A DNA stretch of 64,000 nt, taken from positions 141,782 through 205,781 of the forward strand of contig NZ_BSSU01000010.1 in the NCBI RefSeq assembly GCF_030161415.1. Direction: 5' to 3'. Both the position numbers and the translations under genes were made by a program. Below the pieces are notes generated by a model. It saw nothing but the letters and a program-made list of their open reading frames with translations, was not told the origin of the DNA and did not search any database. Below, in pieces: positions 53,373 through 62,789 of the stretch (its first letter is position 1; the number at the start of each line of letters is the position of its first letter). The DNA is from Thalassotalea eurytherma. GTDB lineage: Bacteria > Pseudomonadota > Gammaproteobacteria > Enterobacterales > Alteromonadaceae.

Positions 53373-54764
53373 TTAATAGCCGCCAAATGAACCAGCCGGC
53401 CCAGGAAATACAACTGGTGATTCGAAGCCATCTTTCGACACACTACTAACCCCAAAAAAGTAATTATCAATGACAATATTCTCTAACGTGAAGCTATCGA
53501 CATTGCCAACATATTGGCTTTTTGTCCACGTAGGTTCAGTTGTTAAACGCCAATGGATGCGATAACCAGCAAGGTTTTTAGCTTGCTCGCCCGCTAATTT
53601 TTGCCAGCTCAATGTTGTTGATGGTTGTACCGCGCCTTTAATCGTCACATTCGCAGGTGGTGCCGGCGCCCAAGCTATAGAAGCAAGGCTCACAGCATTT
53701 AATGAAGTGAGCTTTGCATTAAAGGCAAAATCGACACCTGATAAGACATCACCATATTCGTGTCCGTTTTCAGTTCTAATATCTTGATGCTGTCTATCAT
53801 AATGTTCATTGGTTTCCATGATGCGCACTGCTGGAAAGCCGACTTCATTAAAAGGACGGTGATGACCACCTCGACCAAATCTATCTAAACGATATACCAT
53901 CATGGTGTCTAAATTAGGGATATATTTATCGGCGACTACATCAATATAGCGGGCTAGATTTCGAGACGGTGAATCAACTTCACCACCTGTGAAGCGTCTT
54001 AATCTAGCCTCCTTAGCGGTTTCAACATAACGGACACCTTCGGAAAAAACACGAGCAGTTGTGTTGTTGATCACGCCATTAATCCCTGCAATGTTTCCTA
54101 TCATATCGTTATTAATAACACCTTCTACTCGCCAGTTTTCTGCTAGTGCAATTTCAGCCATGATTTTACCACCAAATAACCCTTGCTCTTCACCAGCAAG
54201 CGCAGCGTAAACAACAGTGCCATCGAATTTGTACTGTGATAATACCCGTGCAGCTTCTATAACACCTGCTAATCCCGATGCATTATCGTTTGCACCTGGT
54301 GATAAAGAGGTAAAATCTAGTGGATCACTCACCCGTGAATCAATGTCGCCAGACATCACAATATAACGATTTGGATCAACACTACCGCGCTGAATAGCAA
54401 CGACATTAACGACTTCCGTTGGTTCAGGAATACGCTTTTCGCCTGAAAAGGTTTTGCGTTGATAAACAACTTCTAAACAACCACCGCATTGCGCAGAAAT
54501 TTTATCAAATTCACTTTTTATCCAGCGGCGTGAAGCACCGATACCCTGTGTATCAGATTCCGTTTCAGATAATGTATGGCGTGTGCCAAAACTCACCAAT
54601 TTAGTGACATCGCTTTTCAAACGTTCACTACTAACGGCGCGTTGAATGTCTCTTAAAACAGCTTGTTCGGAAGGAGGAACAACAAGAGCAGAGGCTGAAA
54701 AAGAAGATAAAAATGTTGCTGTTAACAAGGCGTAGCTAACAGAAAATACTGGTTTTGCTGACAT
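53373..54764 (-). CDS. exported M28-family zinc aminopeptidase with C-terminal fibronectin-like domain
   Basis: A 463-residue protein with a signal peptide (SYALLTATFLSSFSASALV). Zinc ligands and catalytic residues appear as Asp in VMSGDIDSRVSD (where many M28 enzymes have His), Asp in GANDNASGLAG, the Glu-Glu pair in AALAGEEQGLFG, Asp in INNDMIGN and His in RGGHHRPFNE. After about residue 365 a fibronectin type III-like region follows (PPANVTIKG...LSWQKL...GYRIHWRL). The ATG at 54764 begins the signal peptide; a longer reading to 54830 is unlikely. Probable operon with the M24 gene. Confidence 0.88.
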   Translation of the reverse strand: MSAKPVFSVSYALLTATFLSSFSASALVVPPSEQAVLRDIQRAVSSERLKSDVTKLVSFGTRHTLSETESDTQGIGASRRWIKSEFDKISAQCGGCLEVVYQRKTFSGEKRIPEPTEVVNVVAIQRGSVDPNRYIVMSGDIDSRVSDPLDFTSLSPGANDNASGLAGVIEAARVLSQYKFDGTVVYAALAGEEQGLFGGKIMAEIALAENWRVEGVINNDMIGNIAGINGVINNTTARVFSEGVRYVETAKEARLRRFTGGEVDSPSRNLARYIDVVADKYIPNLDTMMVYRLDRFGRGGHHRPFNEVGFPAVRIMETNEHYDRQHQDIRTENGHEYGDVLSGVDFAFNAKLTSLNAVSLASIAWAPAPPANVTIKGAVQPSTTLSWQKLAGEQAKNLAGYRIHWRLTTEPTWTKSQYVGNVDSFTLENIVIDNYFFGVSSVSKDGFESPVVFPGPAGSFGGY

Positions 54765-54963
54765 GTAGGTTCTCTTCGTTATATTTATTTTTCCGCTAAG
54801 AGAGTAGCAAGTCGATGAAAAACCTGCCATAGCTTGTGTGTGAACTCATTGTAAAACTTTCAACAACTATTTCATTTAAGAATAAGTAGTGCAAAAGAAA
54901 TACTTTATGGTTATATTAAGTTTTATTAGAATGAAAACTCTACTATGTTAACTCGAGGTTCTT

Positions 54964-55767
54964 ATGTCACCAATGCCACTTCCTGATGCTCCACACAAGC
55001 AAGCTTTTGTTGCTGGTGAAGTTGCCCTCGTTGGTGCAGGCCCTGGCGATGTAGACCTTTTAACCTTGCAAGCCTTTCGTTTTATTTCACAGGCAGAAGT
55101 TGCCATCTATGATCGCTTAGTCAGCGATGAAATCATGGCACTAGTGCCTAATGATGCTGAACGCGTTTATGTTGGTAAAAAGCAATCGGAACATCGTGTT
55201 CCACAGCAAGGTATCAATCAATTGCTGGTTGACTATGCAAAACAAAATAAACGTGTCGTTCGATTAAAAGGTGGTGACCCTTTTGTTTTTGGTCGAGGCG
55301 GTGAAGAAGCACAGTTTTGTTTAGCAAACCAAGTAGCTTGTCATATTGTGCCAGGCATGACAGCTGCATCAGCCTGCTCAAGTTATGTCGGTATTCCGTT
55401 GACCCATCGAAAAGTTGCCCGATCATGTACATTTATTACCGGTCATGTCCAAGAAAATGGCGAGCTAGATCTTCCATGGCAAACACTTAACGATAAACAA
55501 CAAACGGTTGTTTTTTATATGGGTGTAAAAAGTTTACCGATCATCATTGAGCAATTACACAAAGCAGGTCGCGATTTATCAACGCCAGCGGCGCTTATTA
55601 GAAAAGGAACACAACCTGATCAGCAGGTGTTCAAAGGGAGATTAGACAATTTGGTTGAGCTGGTTGAAAAGCACCAAGTAAAACCACCAACCTTGATTAT
55701 GATCGGTGACGTAGTTAATACCTTCGATAGTAATCACTTAAACGGCTTAGGCTATTTAACACCGTAG
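54964..55767 (+). CDS. cobA: uroporphyrinogen-III C-methyltransferase
   Basis: A 267-residue SAM-dependent methyltransferase making precorrin-2, the branch point to siroheme and cobalamin. VALVGAGPGDVDLLTLQA binds SAM, YDRLVS and VRLKGGDPFVFGRGGEEA are class signatures, and PGMTAASACSSYVGIPLTHR follows. It lacks the CysG dehydrogenase/chelatase half, so another gene must complete siroheme. AGG lies upstream of the ATG. It is a single gene with no nitrite or sulfite reductase adjacent in this window. Confidence 0.94.
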   Translation: MSPMPLPDAPHKQAFVAGEVALVGAGPGDVDLLTLQAFRFISQAEVAIYDRLVSDEIMALVPNDAERVYVGKKQSEHRVPQQGINQLLVDYAKQNKRVVRLKGGDPFVFGRGGEEAQFCLANQVACHIVPGMTAASACSSYVGIPLTHRKVARSCTFITGHVQENGELDLPWQTLNDKQQTVVFYMGVKSLPIIIEQLHKAGRDLSTPAALIRKGTQPDQQVFKGRLDNLVELVEKHQVKPPTLIMIGDVVNTFDSNHLNGLGYLTP

Positions 55768-56126
55768 CAGCGCTTCATATAATTGGCCTAAATCGATAAA
55801 TCACAGCAGAAATTAGCGCCAGACCAACTCAAACACTACCAAGACCTGGTTTAGCACTGAGTTTATAAGAGCTTGCCCTCTCATTTCCTTTCAACGCCAT
55901 GCTTTACAAACTAACGTGACCTTCCACAAGGTTCTGCTACTCGGTTCTAGGAGAGCTGATATCTGCCAACTTACTCCTCTTTTAATACAACGTTAAGAGG
56001 GCGGAAGTTTACAGAAATTGACCGACTAATTTTTGTGCAAGTTCACAAAAAGGTGAATTCACTTAAATTGGCATGCCAAGTTCATTTTAAAGTAGAACTC
56101 AGCGCGCTGACATTAGCAAAGTAAGG
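55768..56126. other. 359-bp intergenic region between cobA and the helicase gene, no gene assigned
   Basis: The base composition is more GC-balanced than the AT-rich gaps elsewhere. The minus strand has a 23-codon ORF starting MALKGNERASSYKLSAKPG and a short dyad CCTCTT/AAGAGG around 55976-55999. No terminator with a good T-run is seen for either convergent gene. It could be a degenerate repeat or mobile-element scar; I recognise no family. Confidence 0.4.
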
Positions 56127-57554
56127 TTAATTACTCGTATTACTCTTCGGCTTGTTGCTTGAAGAGTGGCGAGATTTATTAGGCGAGTGACGACCTTTAG
56201 CCGGCTGTTTGCTATCCGACGTAGTATGACGTTTATTACGGTTGCTTTGATTAGGTTTCTTTGGCCCTTTGCCTGCATGGCTTTTATCATGATTAGAAGA
56301 GCGACTTGGCTTATCGCCTTGCTTACCCGAACGTTGTTCAACAACTTTCTTTTTTGGTTTCTTTGGCTTTTTCTTTTTATAAGGTCTTATCGCACGCGAC
56401 TCAGGTAAAGGGTTATGAGGCGTAAAACCAGCAATATCACGACGTTCAATATGTTGTTGAATCACATATTCAATATCTTGTAATTGATCAATTTCATCAG
56501 CACTAACCAATGAGATAGCCTGCCCATCAACACCTGCTCTTCCCGTTCGTCCAATACGGTGAACATAATCTTCTTGAACATTAGGCAAATCAAAATTAAC
56601 AACGATTGGTAATTGGCTGATATCAATACCACGAGACGCAATATCGGTTGCTACTAACACTTTAATCGTTTTGTCTTTGAAGGACTGTAATGCTCTGTTT
56701 CGCGCGCCCTGACTTTTATTGCCATGAATAGCAAGCGCTTCAATGTCTTGACTATCTAAAAATTTAACCAGTTTATTGGCGCCGTGTTTGGTGCGACTGA
56801 ACACCAATACCTGATCCAAATTCTCTTCTTTAATTAAGTGAGCAAGTAGCTGAGGCTTTCGCTTTTTATCAGCAGGCACTAACCAATGGGTAATCGTATC
56901 TGCCGTGGTGTTTTCTGGTGTTACTGATATTTCAGAAGGTTGAACCACGATCCCTTTCGCAAGCTCTCGAATCTCAGGAGAAAAAGTTGCCGAGAACAGT
57001 AGGTTTTGGCGCTTTTTCGGAAGCAGTCTTATTATTTTTTCAATATCACGAATAAAACCCATATCTAACATACGGTCAGCTTCATCTAACACGAGTGTCG
57101 ATAGCTGAGAGAATTTAATCGCATTTTGAGAATACAGATCTAACAAACGACCCGGCGTTGCAACCAAAATATCAATGCCATTTCTCAATCGCATCATTTG
57201 AGGGTTAATTTTCACCCCGCCGTACACTACCGTGCTTGTTACTTTTAAGTGTTTAGCATACGTTTCAATATTATCGCTAATTTGTGCAGCCAGTTCTCGC
57301 GTTGGCGTAAGAATCAGTACCTTTGTATGATTATGGCTAACTTTTATTTTTTCTTTATTATCATGCAGTTGCTGTAGTATTGGTAAAACAAAACCCGCTG
57401 TTTTACCTGTACCGGTTTGCGCAGCAGCCATCACATCTTTTCCCTCAAGGATCTTAGGAATAGCTTGTGCTTGAATAGGCGATGGTTCGGTATAGCCTTT
57501 TTCCTCTAATGCAGAAAGAATTTGAGGGGCTAACCCTAATGAAGAAAATGTCAT
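56127..57554 (-). CDS. rhlE: DEAD-box RNA helicase, RhlE-type
   Basis: A 475-residue ATP-dependent RNA helicase. In order: Q motif [14 protein letters not shown], Walker [24 protein letters not shown], then the second RecA domain with [24 protein letters not shown] and [10 protein letters not shown]. After about residue 380 comes a strongly basic low-complexity tail rich in Lys, Ser, Asn and His ([11 protein letters not shown]) that probably binds RNA. Family members remodel rRNA or mRNA, often in the cold. Single gene. Confidence 0.92.
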   Translation of the reverse strand: MTFSSLGLAPQILSALEEKGYTEPSPIQAQAIPKILEGKDVMAAAQTGTGKTAGFVLPILQQLHDNKEKIKVSHNHTKVLILTPTRELAAQISDNIETYAKHLKVTSTVVYGGVKINPQMMRLRNGIDILVATPGRLLDLYSQNAIKFSQLSTLVLDEADRMLDMGFIRDIEKIIRLLPKKRQNLLFSATFSPEIRELAKGIVVQPSEISVTPENTTADTITHWLVPADKKRKPQLLAHLIKEENLDQVLVFSRTKHGANKLVKFLDSQDIEALAIHGNKSQGARNRALQSFKDKTIKVLVATDIASRGIDISQLPIVVNFDLPNVQEDYVHRIGRTGRAGVDGQAISLVSADEIDQLQDIEYVIQQHIERRDIAGFTPHNPLPESRAIRPYKKKKPKKPKKKVVEQRSGKQGDKPSRSSNHDKSHAGKGPKKPNQSNRNKRHTTSDSKQPAKGRHSPNKSRHSSSNKPKSNTSN

Positions 57555-57666
57555 AAATGCCTCTAAAGCGCAAAGATAGCTGCCCTTACATAATTAATCA
57601 TATAAGAAACAGTAAAAAGGGCGTGAAGAATACGCGAAGCAGCCAAGTTGTGCAACTACCAACACG

Positions 57667-58065
57667 TTACTCTAAGTGGCTATTGAGCCAGTTTTTAGCT
57701 TCTTTGATATCTTCAAATGTCGCGTTTTTTAAGCCAGCCTTGTCATAAACGCGTTTCATTTGTTTTGCTGTTGTGCTCGCGTAATCGCTATGGGTAAGGT
57801 TCACGGCAATAGCCTTAGCAGTGCCCTTAGCTACATGTACTTCGTGGTAAGCAAGGCCATCAGGCAAGGCTAACGTATTACCACGCATAATAAGCAATAT
57901 GGCAAAATTTCGGTAATCAACATTCTCCGTTACATACTGAATGAGATCTGCATGCATTTCTTTGAAAAATTCGAGATTAAATGGCCCATTAGAATCTATG
58001 ATAACGATATTATCATCTGTAGCGTAATGGCATAGGCCGTGGGCGGGAAAGAAACTAGTCAACAT
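57667..58065 (-). CDS. conserved hypothetical protein, paralogue-like to the gene at 9493-9912
   Basis: A 132-residue protein with alternating strands and helices (NIVIIDSNGPFNLEFFKEM, NFAILLIMRGNTL, AIAVNLTHSDYASTTAKQM). The end FEDIKEAKNWLNSHLE parallels FDDKEQAANWLTEQG of the protein at 9493-9912, and both place a (T/S)HS motif about 30 residues before it. This suggests a shared STAS/SpoIIAA-like fold. No catalytic residues or signal peptide are visible. Standalone gene behind the helicase on the same strand. Function unknown. Confidence 0.7.
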   Translation of the reverse strand: MLTSFFPAHGLCHYATDDNIVIIDSNGPFNLEFFKEMHADLIQYVTENVDYRNFAILLIMRGNTLALPDGLAYHEVHVAKGTAKAIAVNLTHSDYASTTAKQMKRVYDKAGLKNATFEDIKEAKNWLNSHLE

Positions 58066-58383
58066 CTGTACTCATAGATATTAATATAGTGTTAATTATA
58101 GAGCAATAATCACTAGGGGCTGATGATCTTTCATTTTAGCCTCTGCTTTAGGCTAAGTTTGAAGATAACCAAGCGAAAAGAGAGTAATGTAGTTGTTCTA
58201 CCCTAACGATTTTCAACGATGTTAGGTTTAAAATTAGCCAAAGCCCTTTGGGTTGACATGAAAAAGCGATACTCTTTGTTGGTTAAAGTGTATTTGGAAC
58301 AACCAAACATTACTTTAAGCGCCGCGAATCTCATCTTTTGCAAGGCAACAGAGTTACAAACTGAAAGATCAACAGACTCTAAT
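58066..58383. other. intergenic region, no gene assigned
   Basis: Two overlapping ORFs of just over 60 codons on opposite strands cross this stretch, but neither has a ribosome site and both run into the terminator at 58384-58408. A weak hairpin TTAGCCT/AGGCTAA is at 58136-58156. Nothing else is recognised. Confidence 0.5.
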
Positions 58384-58408
58384 AAAAAAGGGCTGATAAT
58401 CAACCCTT
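58384..58408 (-). terminator. terminator of the TonB2-type operon
   Basis: On the minus strand AAGGGTTGA pairs with TCAGCCCTT (one G-T pair) around TTA, followed by TTTTATT, 29 bp past the stop of the TPR gene. Confidence 0.75.
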
Positions 58409-58436
58409 GAATTCATCAATATTAAAGACAGGCTAC

Positions 58437-59747
58437 CTAATCATTGAGCATCGCAAGTTTTTCTTGGTAACTTTGTTCTTTAGCGACATATCTAGACCAT
58501 TGCTGAGCCATTTTTTTCGTGCTTTTAATGTCTTTAGCTAATTCAAATGCCGATAACGATTGTTCAAACTGCATTAGGTTAAAATGTGCCATACCTAATA
58601 CGAGTAACATATTACCGTCATTATCAAGCTTACCACGACTAATCGCTTTATCAGCATGCTCTATCGCTAATTGCCATTTTTCTGTATTCAAATAGGTTTG
58701 TGCTAATTGCGCATCAAACTTACCGTGTTCAGCTATTTCAGCAGCTTTTTGCAACACAGGGATCGCTTTTTGTTCTTCACGTGCTTGAATATAAGCTTGT
58801 GAAATCAATTGGTAATGCTTTTCTTGCGGTACAACTTTACCTTGAGCAATTGCATCATCAAGCACTTTAGCTGCTTTGAAAGGCAATTGCTGATATAAGT
58901 AAAGTTGAGCCAACATCATAATATCACCAGGTTTAGTGATGTAGCCTGCTTGCCATGCCGTTTCCATTGCACCAAGTTGCTTTTTCTCTTGGCCAATTTC
59001 ACCGTACATACCAGCAAGTTGAATCCAGTATTGTGGCTTTTCGTATAGCTTAACCAGCTTCTCTAAAACTTTAGTCACATTTTCTGGCTGCTTAAGTTCA
59101 TAAAAAGCGGCGCGCTGAAGTATTAACCAGTGCTCTTTAGGCACTTCATTTTTGCCTTCAGTCATCGTAACAGCCGTATTAATATGCTTAATGCTGTCAT
59201 CAAATTGCTTATTTTGATAATACACTTGGGCAAACAAAATGTGCTGACTGGCTTGCAACGGCTTGTTATTAACGTCTTGCCATTGCTTTAGAAATTCTAA
59301 TGATTGAGCGAAATCTTGTTTTTGCATCGCAAGTTGCGCCAATGAATACAAGGTAGCAACGCGCAAGGTTTCAGGAATCGCTTCTTGTGCAACAACATTT
59401 TCAAAGCTACGAATAGCGTTTGGAATATCTTCTTGTCCGTAATACATGAAGCCATAAAAATTCCACAACATGGCTTTTTCATAACTATTCAAACTATCAA
59501 TTTTACGTTTTACCGCTTCAAGCACTTCTAAACCTGCAGCTTTGTCACCGCCATCTGCTAGCTTTTGAGCACGAGCAAGTTGCGTATAAACACGATCACG
59601 CATTGCAGGCACTTTCGTTGTTTCTTGCTTAGATGCAGCATAGGCAACTGAACCTAACTGTTTATCAAACACAGTAAAATCAGACAAAACTGGCAGTGAA
59701 AAAAGAACACTTGCGCAAAGGCTTTTTATCATGAATTTATTCATCAT
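58437..59747 (-). CDS. TPR-repeat periplasmic protein of the TonB2-type operon
   Basis: A 436-residue protein with an N-terminal hydrophobic export segment (about residues 5-25). Most of the mature chain is helical tetratricopeptide repeats (for example YSLAQLAMQKQDFAQSLEFLKQW, ILFAQVYYQNKQFDDSIKHI, LGMAHFNLMQFEQSLSAFELA). TPR proteins are regularly encoded last in TonB2-type operons of marine gammaproteobacteria; a scaffold role in the periplasm is inferred. AGGAGA precedes the ATG. It starts 21 bp after tonB. Confidence 0.87.
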   Translation of the reverse strand: MMNKFMIKSLCASVLFSLPVLSDFTVFDKQLGSVAYAASKQETTKVPAMRDRVYTQLARAQKLADGGDKAAGLEVLEAVKRKIDSLNSYEKAMLWNFYGFMYYGQEDIPNAIRSFENVVAQEAIPETLRVATLYSLAQLAMQKQDFAQSLEFLKQWQDVNNKPLQASQHILFAQVYYQNKQFDDSIKHINTAVTMTEGKNEVPKEHWLILQRAAFYELKQPENVTKVLEKLVKLYEKPQYWIQLAGMYGEIGQEKKQLGAMETAWQAGYITKPGDIMMLAQLYLYQQLPFKAAKVLDDAIAQGKVVPQEKHYQLISQAYIQAREEQKAIPVLQKAAEIAEHGKFDAQLAQTYLNTEKWQLAIEHADKAISRGKLDNDGNMLLVLGMAHFNLMQFEQSLSAFELAKDIKSTKKMAQQWSRYVAKEQSYQEKLAMLND

Positions 59748-59768
59748 ATTCTCCTAAAGAAACCACGC

Positions 59769-60431
59769 CTAACCGTCGATCTCAAACGTTATTTTGTTTT
59801 GTACGCCAGAAACTTCCATTGGCTCACCGTCTACTACGCGTGGACGATATTTAAACTTAAGGGCTGCATCTATCGCAGCGCGGTCAAAAATACTCTCTGG
59901 CTTAGCTTCAACCACTACAGGATCTTTAACAGAACCATTTTTAGTTACTGTAAAAGATAAAATCACATAACCTTCAATACCACGAGATTGTGCTCGACGA
60001 GGGTATATAGGTGCGACCTTAAATAAAGGTAAATACTCACCGTCAGAGCTCGCTAAACTTAATCCACCAGATAACCCACTACCCGTTTGCACATCAGCAG
60101 TGAAACTTGTGCTGATCGCGTTAGCATTTGGGTTAGCTTTTGCCATTTGCATAGGCTCAACTTGAGGCGGTGGCGTTTGTGGCTTAGGCGGTTTTTGAGG
60201 CTTACGCTCTTTTTTCTGAGGGGTCTCTTCTTGTTTTAGGCGAATAAAATCAAGTACGTTACCTTTAGGAGGATCCGTTAATACGTCGTTACCACCTTTT
60301 ATAAGTACCTGCATCCCCCACAATAAGAAGAAAGTAACGCTGACCGCTAAACCAATCGCTAAGGCATAACGCGCACTTGCATGTGTAAACAAGTTTGCTT
60401 TAGGTTGCGTAACTTCTACAGCTGTTGTCAT
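59769..60431 (-). CDS. tonB2: TonB-family energy-transducing protein (TonB2-like)
   Basis: A 220-residue protein with one N-terminal membrane helix (about residues 25-46), a Pro/Lys-rich periplasmic spacer (KKERKPQKPPKPQTPPPQVEP) and a C-terminal TonB domain with PIYPRRAQSRGIEGYVILSF and KFKYRPRVVDGEPMEV. It couples the inner-membrane proton-driven ExbB/ExbD motor to TonB-dependent outer-membrane transporters. Starts 2 bp after exbD. Short TonB of the TonB2 kind. Confidence 0.92.
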   Translation of the reverse strand: MTTAVEVTQPKANLFTHASARYALAIGLAVSVTFFLLWGMQVLIKGGNDVLTDPPKGNVLDFIRLKQEETPQKKERKPQKPPKPQTPPPQVEPMQMAKANPNANAISTSFTADVQTGSGLSGGLSLASSDGEYLPLFKVAPIYPRRAQSRGIEGYVILSFTVTKNGSVKDPVVVEAKPESIFDRAAIDAALKFKYRPRVVDGEPMEVSGVQNKITFEIDG

Positions 60432-60433
60432 GG

Positions 60434-60847
60434 TTATGCCTCATCTGCCGCGATTGACACGTCATAAACGCCAGCAGCACGTGCTGAATCCATCACTTTC
60501 ACTAATACGTCTGTCGTTGCTTTTTTATCCGCTTGAATAACAACCGTACCTTGTGGGTTTTCAGCTTTTAAACGTTCTATATTAGCTTGAACCGTACGAA
60601 CATCTACACGACGTTTGTTGATCCAAATTTCACCTTTATCACTGATCGCCACTAAGATATTAGCGCGTTCTTTTTTAACGGCCGTTGCCGCTTCAGGACG
60701 GTTAACATCGATACCAGCTTCTTTTACAAATGACGCTGTAACGATAAAGAAAATAAGTAAGATGAAAACAACATCCAACATAGGTGTCATGTTGATTTCT
60801 TCTGCTTCTTCCGCTTCGTGAATAACTTTTGCTAATTGTGAGCGCAT
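60434..60847 (-). CDS. exbD2: ExbD-family biopolymer transport protein
   Basis: A 137-residue protein with a single membrane helix at about residues 20-43 (INMTPMLDVVFILLIFFIVTASF), where the Asp in MLDVVF is the conserved proton-carrying residue. A periplasmic domain follows (GEIWINKRRVD, VVIQADKKATTDVLVKVMD). Part of the ExbB2-ExbD2-TonB2 motor. Lies 34 bp after exbB2. Confidence 0.94.
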   Translation of the reverse strand: MRSQLAKVIHEAEEAEEINMTPMLDVVFILLIFFIVTASFVKEAGIDVNRPEAATAVKKERANILVAISDKGEIWINKRRVDVRTVQANIERLKAENPQGTVVIQADKKATTDVLVKVMDSARAAGVYDVSIAADEA

Positions 60848-60881
60848 ACTATTGCCCTTTTCTCTTTTGTAGATGCAACAA

Positions 60882-61409
60882 CTAGTGTTGCATCAATAAT
60901 TTATCTTCTAATAATTCCGTTTGACGCTTAGCGTAACGTTGGAAATACGTCACCATAAATACGCCTGATAAACTGCCGACCATGCCAGCCATTGTTGGAA
61001 TTGTTGCTCTTGAAACACCCGACGCCATTGAGCGCGCATTGCCACTACCTGAAATCGCCATTACATCAAAGACTTCAATCATGCCAGTTACCGTGCCTAA
61101 TAGGCCAAGCAATGGACATAACACAACCAACGATTGAATCAGAGTAATGTTTTGGTTTAGTGCAATCGAAACCTTTGATACCGTGGCTGCTCGAATTTGC
61201 TCGGCATTCCATGAGCTTCGTTCATCACGTGCAAACCACATATCTACTGTTTGCTTTTTAATTGATTTATAACCGATAAGTACGAAGACCAAGCGTTCAA
61301 AAATCAATAACCACATTAAAGCGATAACTGCAGCTATGACGGTCAACACCTGACCGCCAGTATCTAGGAACTCACGGATGCTATTCATCATGTCGATGAA
61401 TACAATCAT
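60882..61409 (-). CDS. exbB2: ExbB-family proton-channel protein
   Basis: A 175-residue MotA/TolQ/ExbB homologue with three membrane helices (about residues 17-38, 93-113 and 130-155). The conserved channel segment is LCPLLGLLGTVTGMIEVF, followed by GVSRATIPTMAGMVGSL. Shorter than classical ExbB, as is usual for ExbB2. Starts 3 bp after the TtpC-like gene. Forms the stator ring around ExbD. Confidence 0.93.
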   Translation of the reverse strand: MIVFIDMMNSIREFLDTGGQVLTVIAAVIALMWLLIFERLVFVLIGYKSIKKQTVDMWFARDERSSWNAEQIRAATVSKVSIALNQNITLIQSLVVLCPLLGLLGTVTGMIEVFDVMAISGSGNARSMASGVSRATIPTMAGMVGSLSGVFMVTYFQRYAKRQTELLEDKLLMQH

Positions 61410-61412
61410 GAT

Positions 61413-62780
61413 TTATGCTCCCTTCTCGCTACGATTAGCAATAATGCCAGCACTTTGCTGTTGTAAAATATTGATAATGCCTTTACTACGTGTATTTAGT
61501 AGCGTTGAGATAAACACCATAGGTATTGCCACAACAAGACCAAGAACCGTTGTTACTAGGGCTTGAGAAATACCGCCAGCCATTAGTTTAGGGTCACCTG
61601 TACCGAACAAGGTAATTGCCTGGAAGGTATTGATCATACCGGTTACCGTACCTAATAAACCAATAAGTGGCGCAACAACAGAGATGATTTTGATGATAGT
61701 CAAACGTGATTGCAATTTCGGTACTTCACGTAGAATTGACTCAGAAAGTTTTAATTCTAACGTTTCAGTATCGGCATTCGGGTATTGCTCTTTAACCATC
61801 AATACACGCCCTAACGGGTTGTCATCAGAAGCAGCAGGTGCTTTCAATTGACGATTAACTTTTGCACCAATTAAGAAAAGTGAAATAAAGCGTTCAATCG
61901 CAATAAGTAAACCCACTAAACCAATCGCTAAAATCACATAACCTACTGGACCACCTTGATCAACACGCTCACGATCACTAGGTGCTTGAATTAACAAACT
62001 TAAAATTGAACCACCGGTTGGATCTAAAGCAAACGCTACTTGACCATTTGAGGCATCAGACAACGTAGAAGCCGTATCTAAATAACGGTTAACCGGTTGA
62101 CGCATTAATTCAGCAACTGAATCTGTTTCATTGATGTATTCTAAATATTTGCCATTGGCTACTAGGTTAAAGCTACCAACGCGCTTAACTGCCGTTGTAG
62201 TTTTTGTACCATCAGCTAAAACAATTTCACGATCGAAAGTTGCGATTTTGCCACTTTGTGTCATTTCACGTTGAAGTTCGAACCATAAACGTTCAATTTC
62301 TTCAATCGATGCTAATTTCGACGTAGAGCCCATTGATTGAGCAAACTCATCTAAGAACACATCACGACCTGAAATTTGTGATGAAATCACTGAATTTTGG
62401 AACTTACTCTTGGTATCGCCAGCCACTTGCTGAAGCACACCAAATAATTCTTTTAGTTCACCTAAACGTTTATTTAATGCATCAGTTTGGTTAGCAAGTG
62501 CTAACTCATTATCTTGGAATTGATTTTCAAGTTGGGCACTTAATTGAATTTGACCATCACGCTCGCCAATAGCTTGCTTTAACATAGCGTCTTGCTCAGA
62601 TTTACGTGCTGTAAACTGTGCTTCACGAGCTTTGTTTTCTTCTGTTTGAGCAATTTGACCTTGAGCTAATTGATTTAACAATTCATCTAGGTTTTTAGCA
62701 TCATTCGCCTGAGCCAATAAACTAAATGCGGCAGCCGCAACACTGGCTAATAAGGTTTTGGTATTAATTGAGAATTTCAT
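61413..62780 (-). CDS. ttpC: TtpC-like ExbB-domain protein with periplasmic extension
   Basis: A 455-residue protein with a signal-like N-terminus (LLASVAAAAFSLLAQA), a coiled-coil region of about residues 28-130 (ENKAREAQFTARKSEQDAML, LENQFQDNELALANQT), a globular periplasmic part, then three membrane helices with the MotA/ExbB core VVAPLIGLLGTVTGMINTFQ and ISQALVTTVLGLVVAIP. This architecture matches TtpC, which is needed for TonB2 function in Vibrio. AGGA precedes the ATG. It is 9 bp downstream of the DUF3450 gene. Confidence 0.9.
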   Translation of the reverse strand: MKFSINTKTLLASVAAAAFSLLAQANDAKNLDELLNQLAQGQIAQTEENKAREAQFTARKSEQDAMLKQAIGERDGQIQLSAQLENQFQDNELALANQTDALNKRLGELKELFGVLQQVAGDTKSKFQNSVISSQISGRDVFLDEFAQSMGSTSKLASIEEIERLWFELQREMTQSGKIATFDREIVLADGTKTTTAVKRVGSFNLVANGKYLEYINETDSVAELMRQPVNRYLDTASTLSDASNGQVAFALDPTGGSILSLLIQAPSDRERVDQGGPVGYVILAIGLVGLLIAIERFISLFLIGAKVNRQLKAPAASDDNPLGRVLMVKEQYPNADTETLELKLSESILREVPKLQSRLTIIKIISVVAPLIGLLGTVTGMINTFQAITLFGTGDPKLMAGGISQALVTTVLGLVVAIPMVFISTLLNTRSKGIINILQQQSAGIIANRSEKGA

Positions 62781-62789
62781 GTGATGTCC

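Noticed and set aside
58203..58410. Overlapping 60-70 codon ORFs on both strands upstream of the TPR gene terminator
   Set aside because: Neither has a ribosome site or recognisable domain, and both cross the operon terminator hairpin at 58384-58408.
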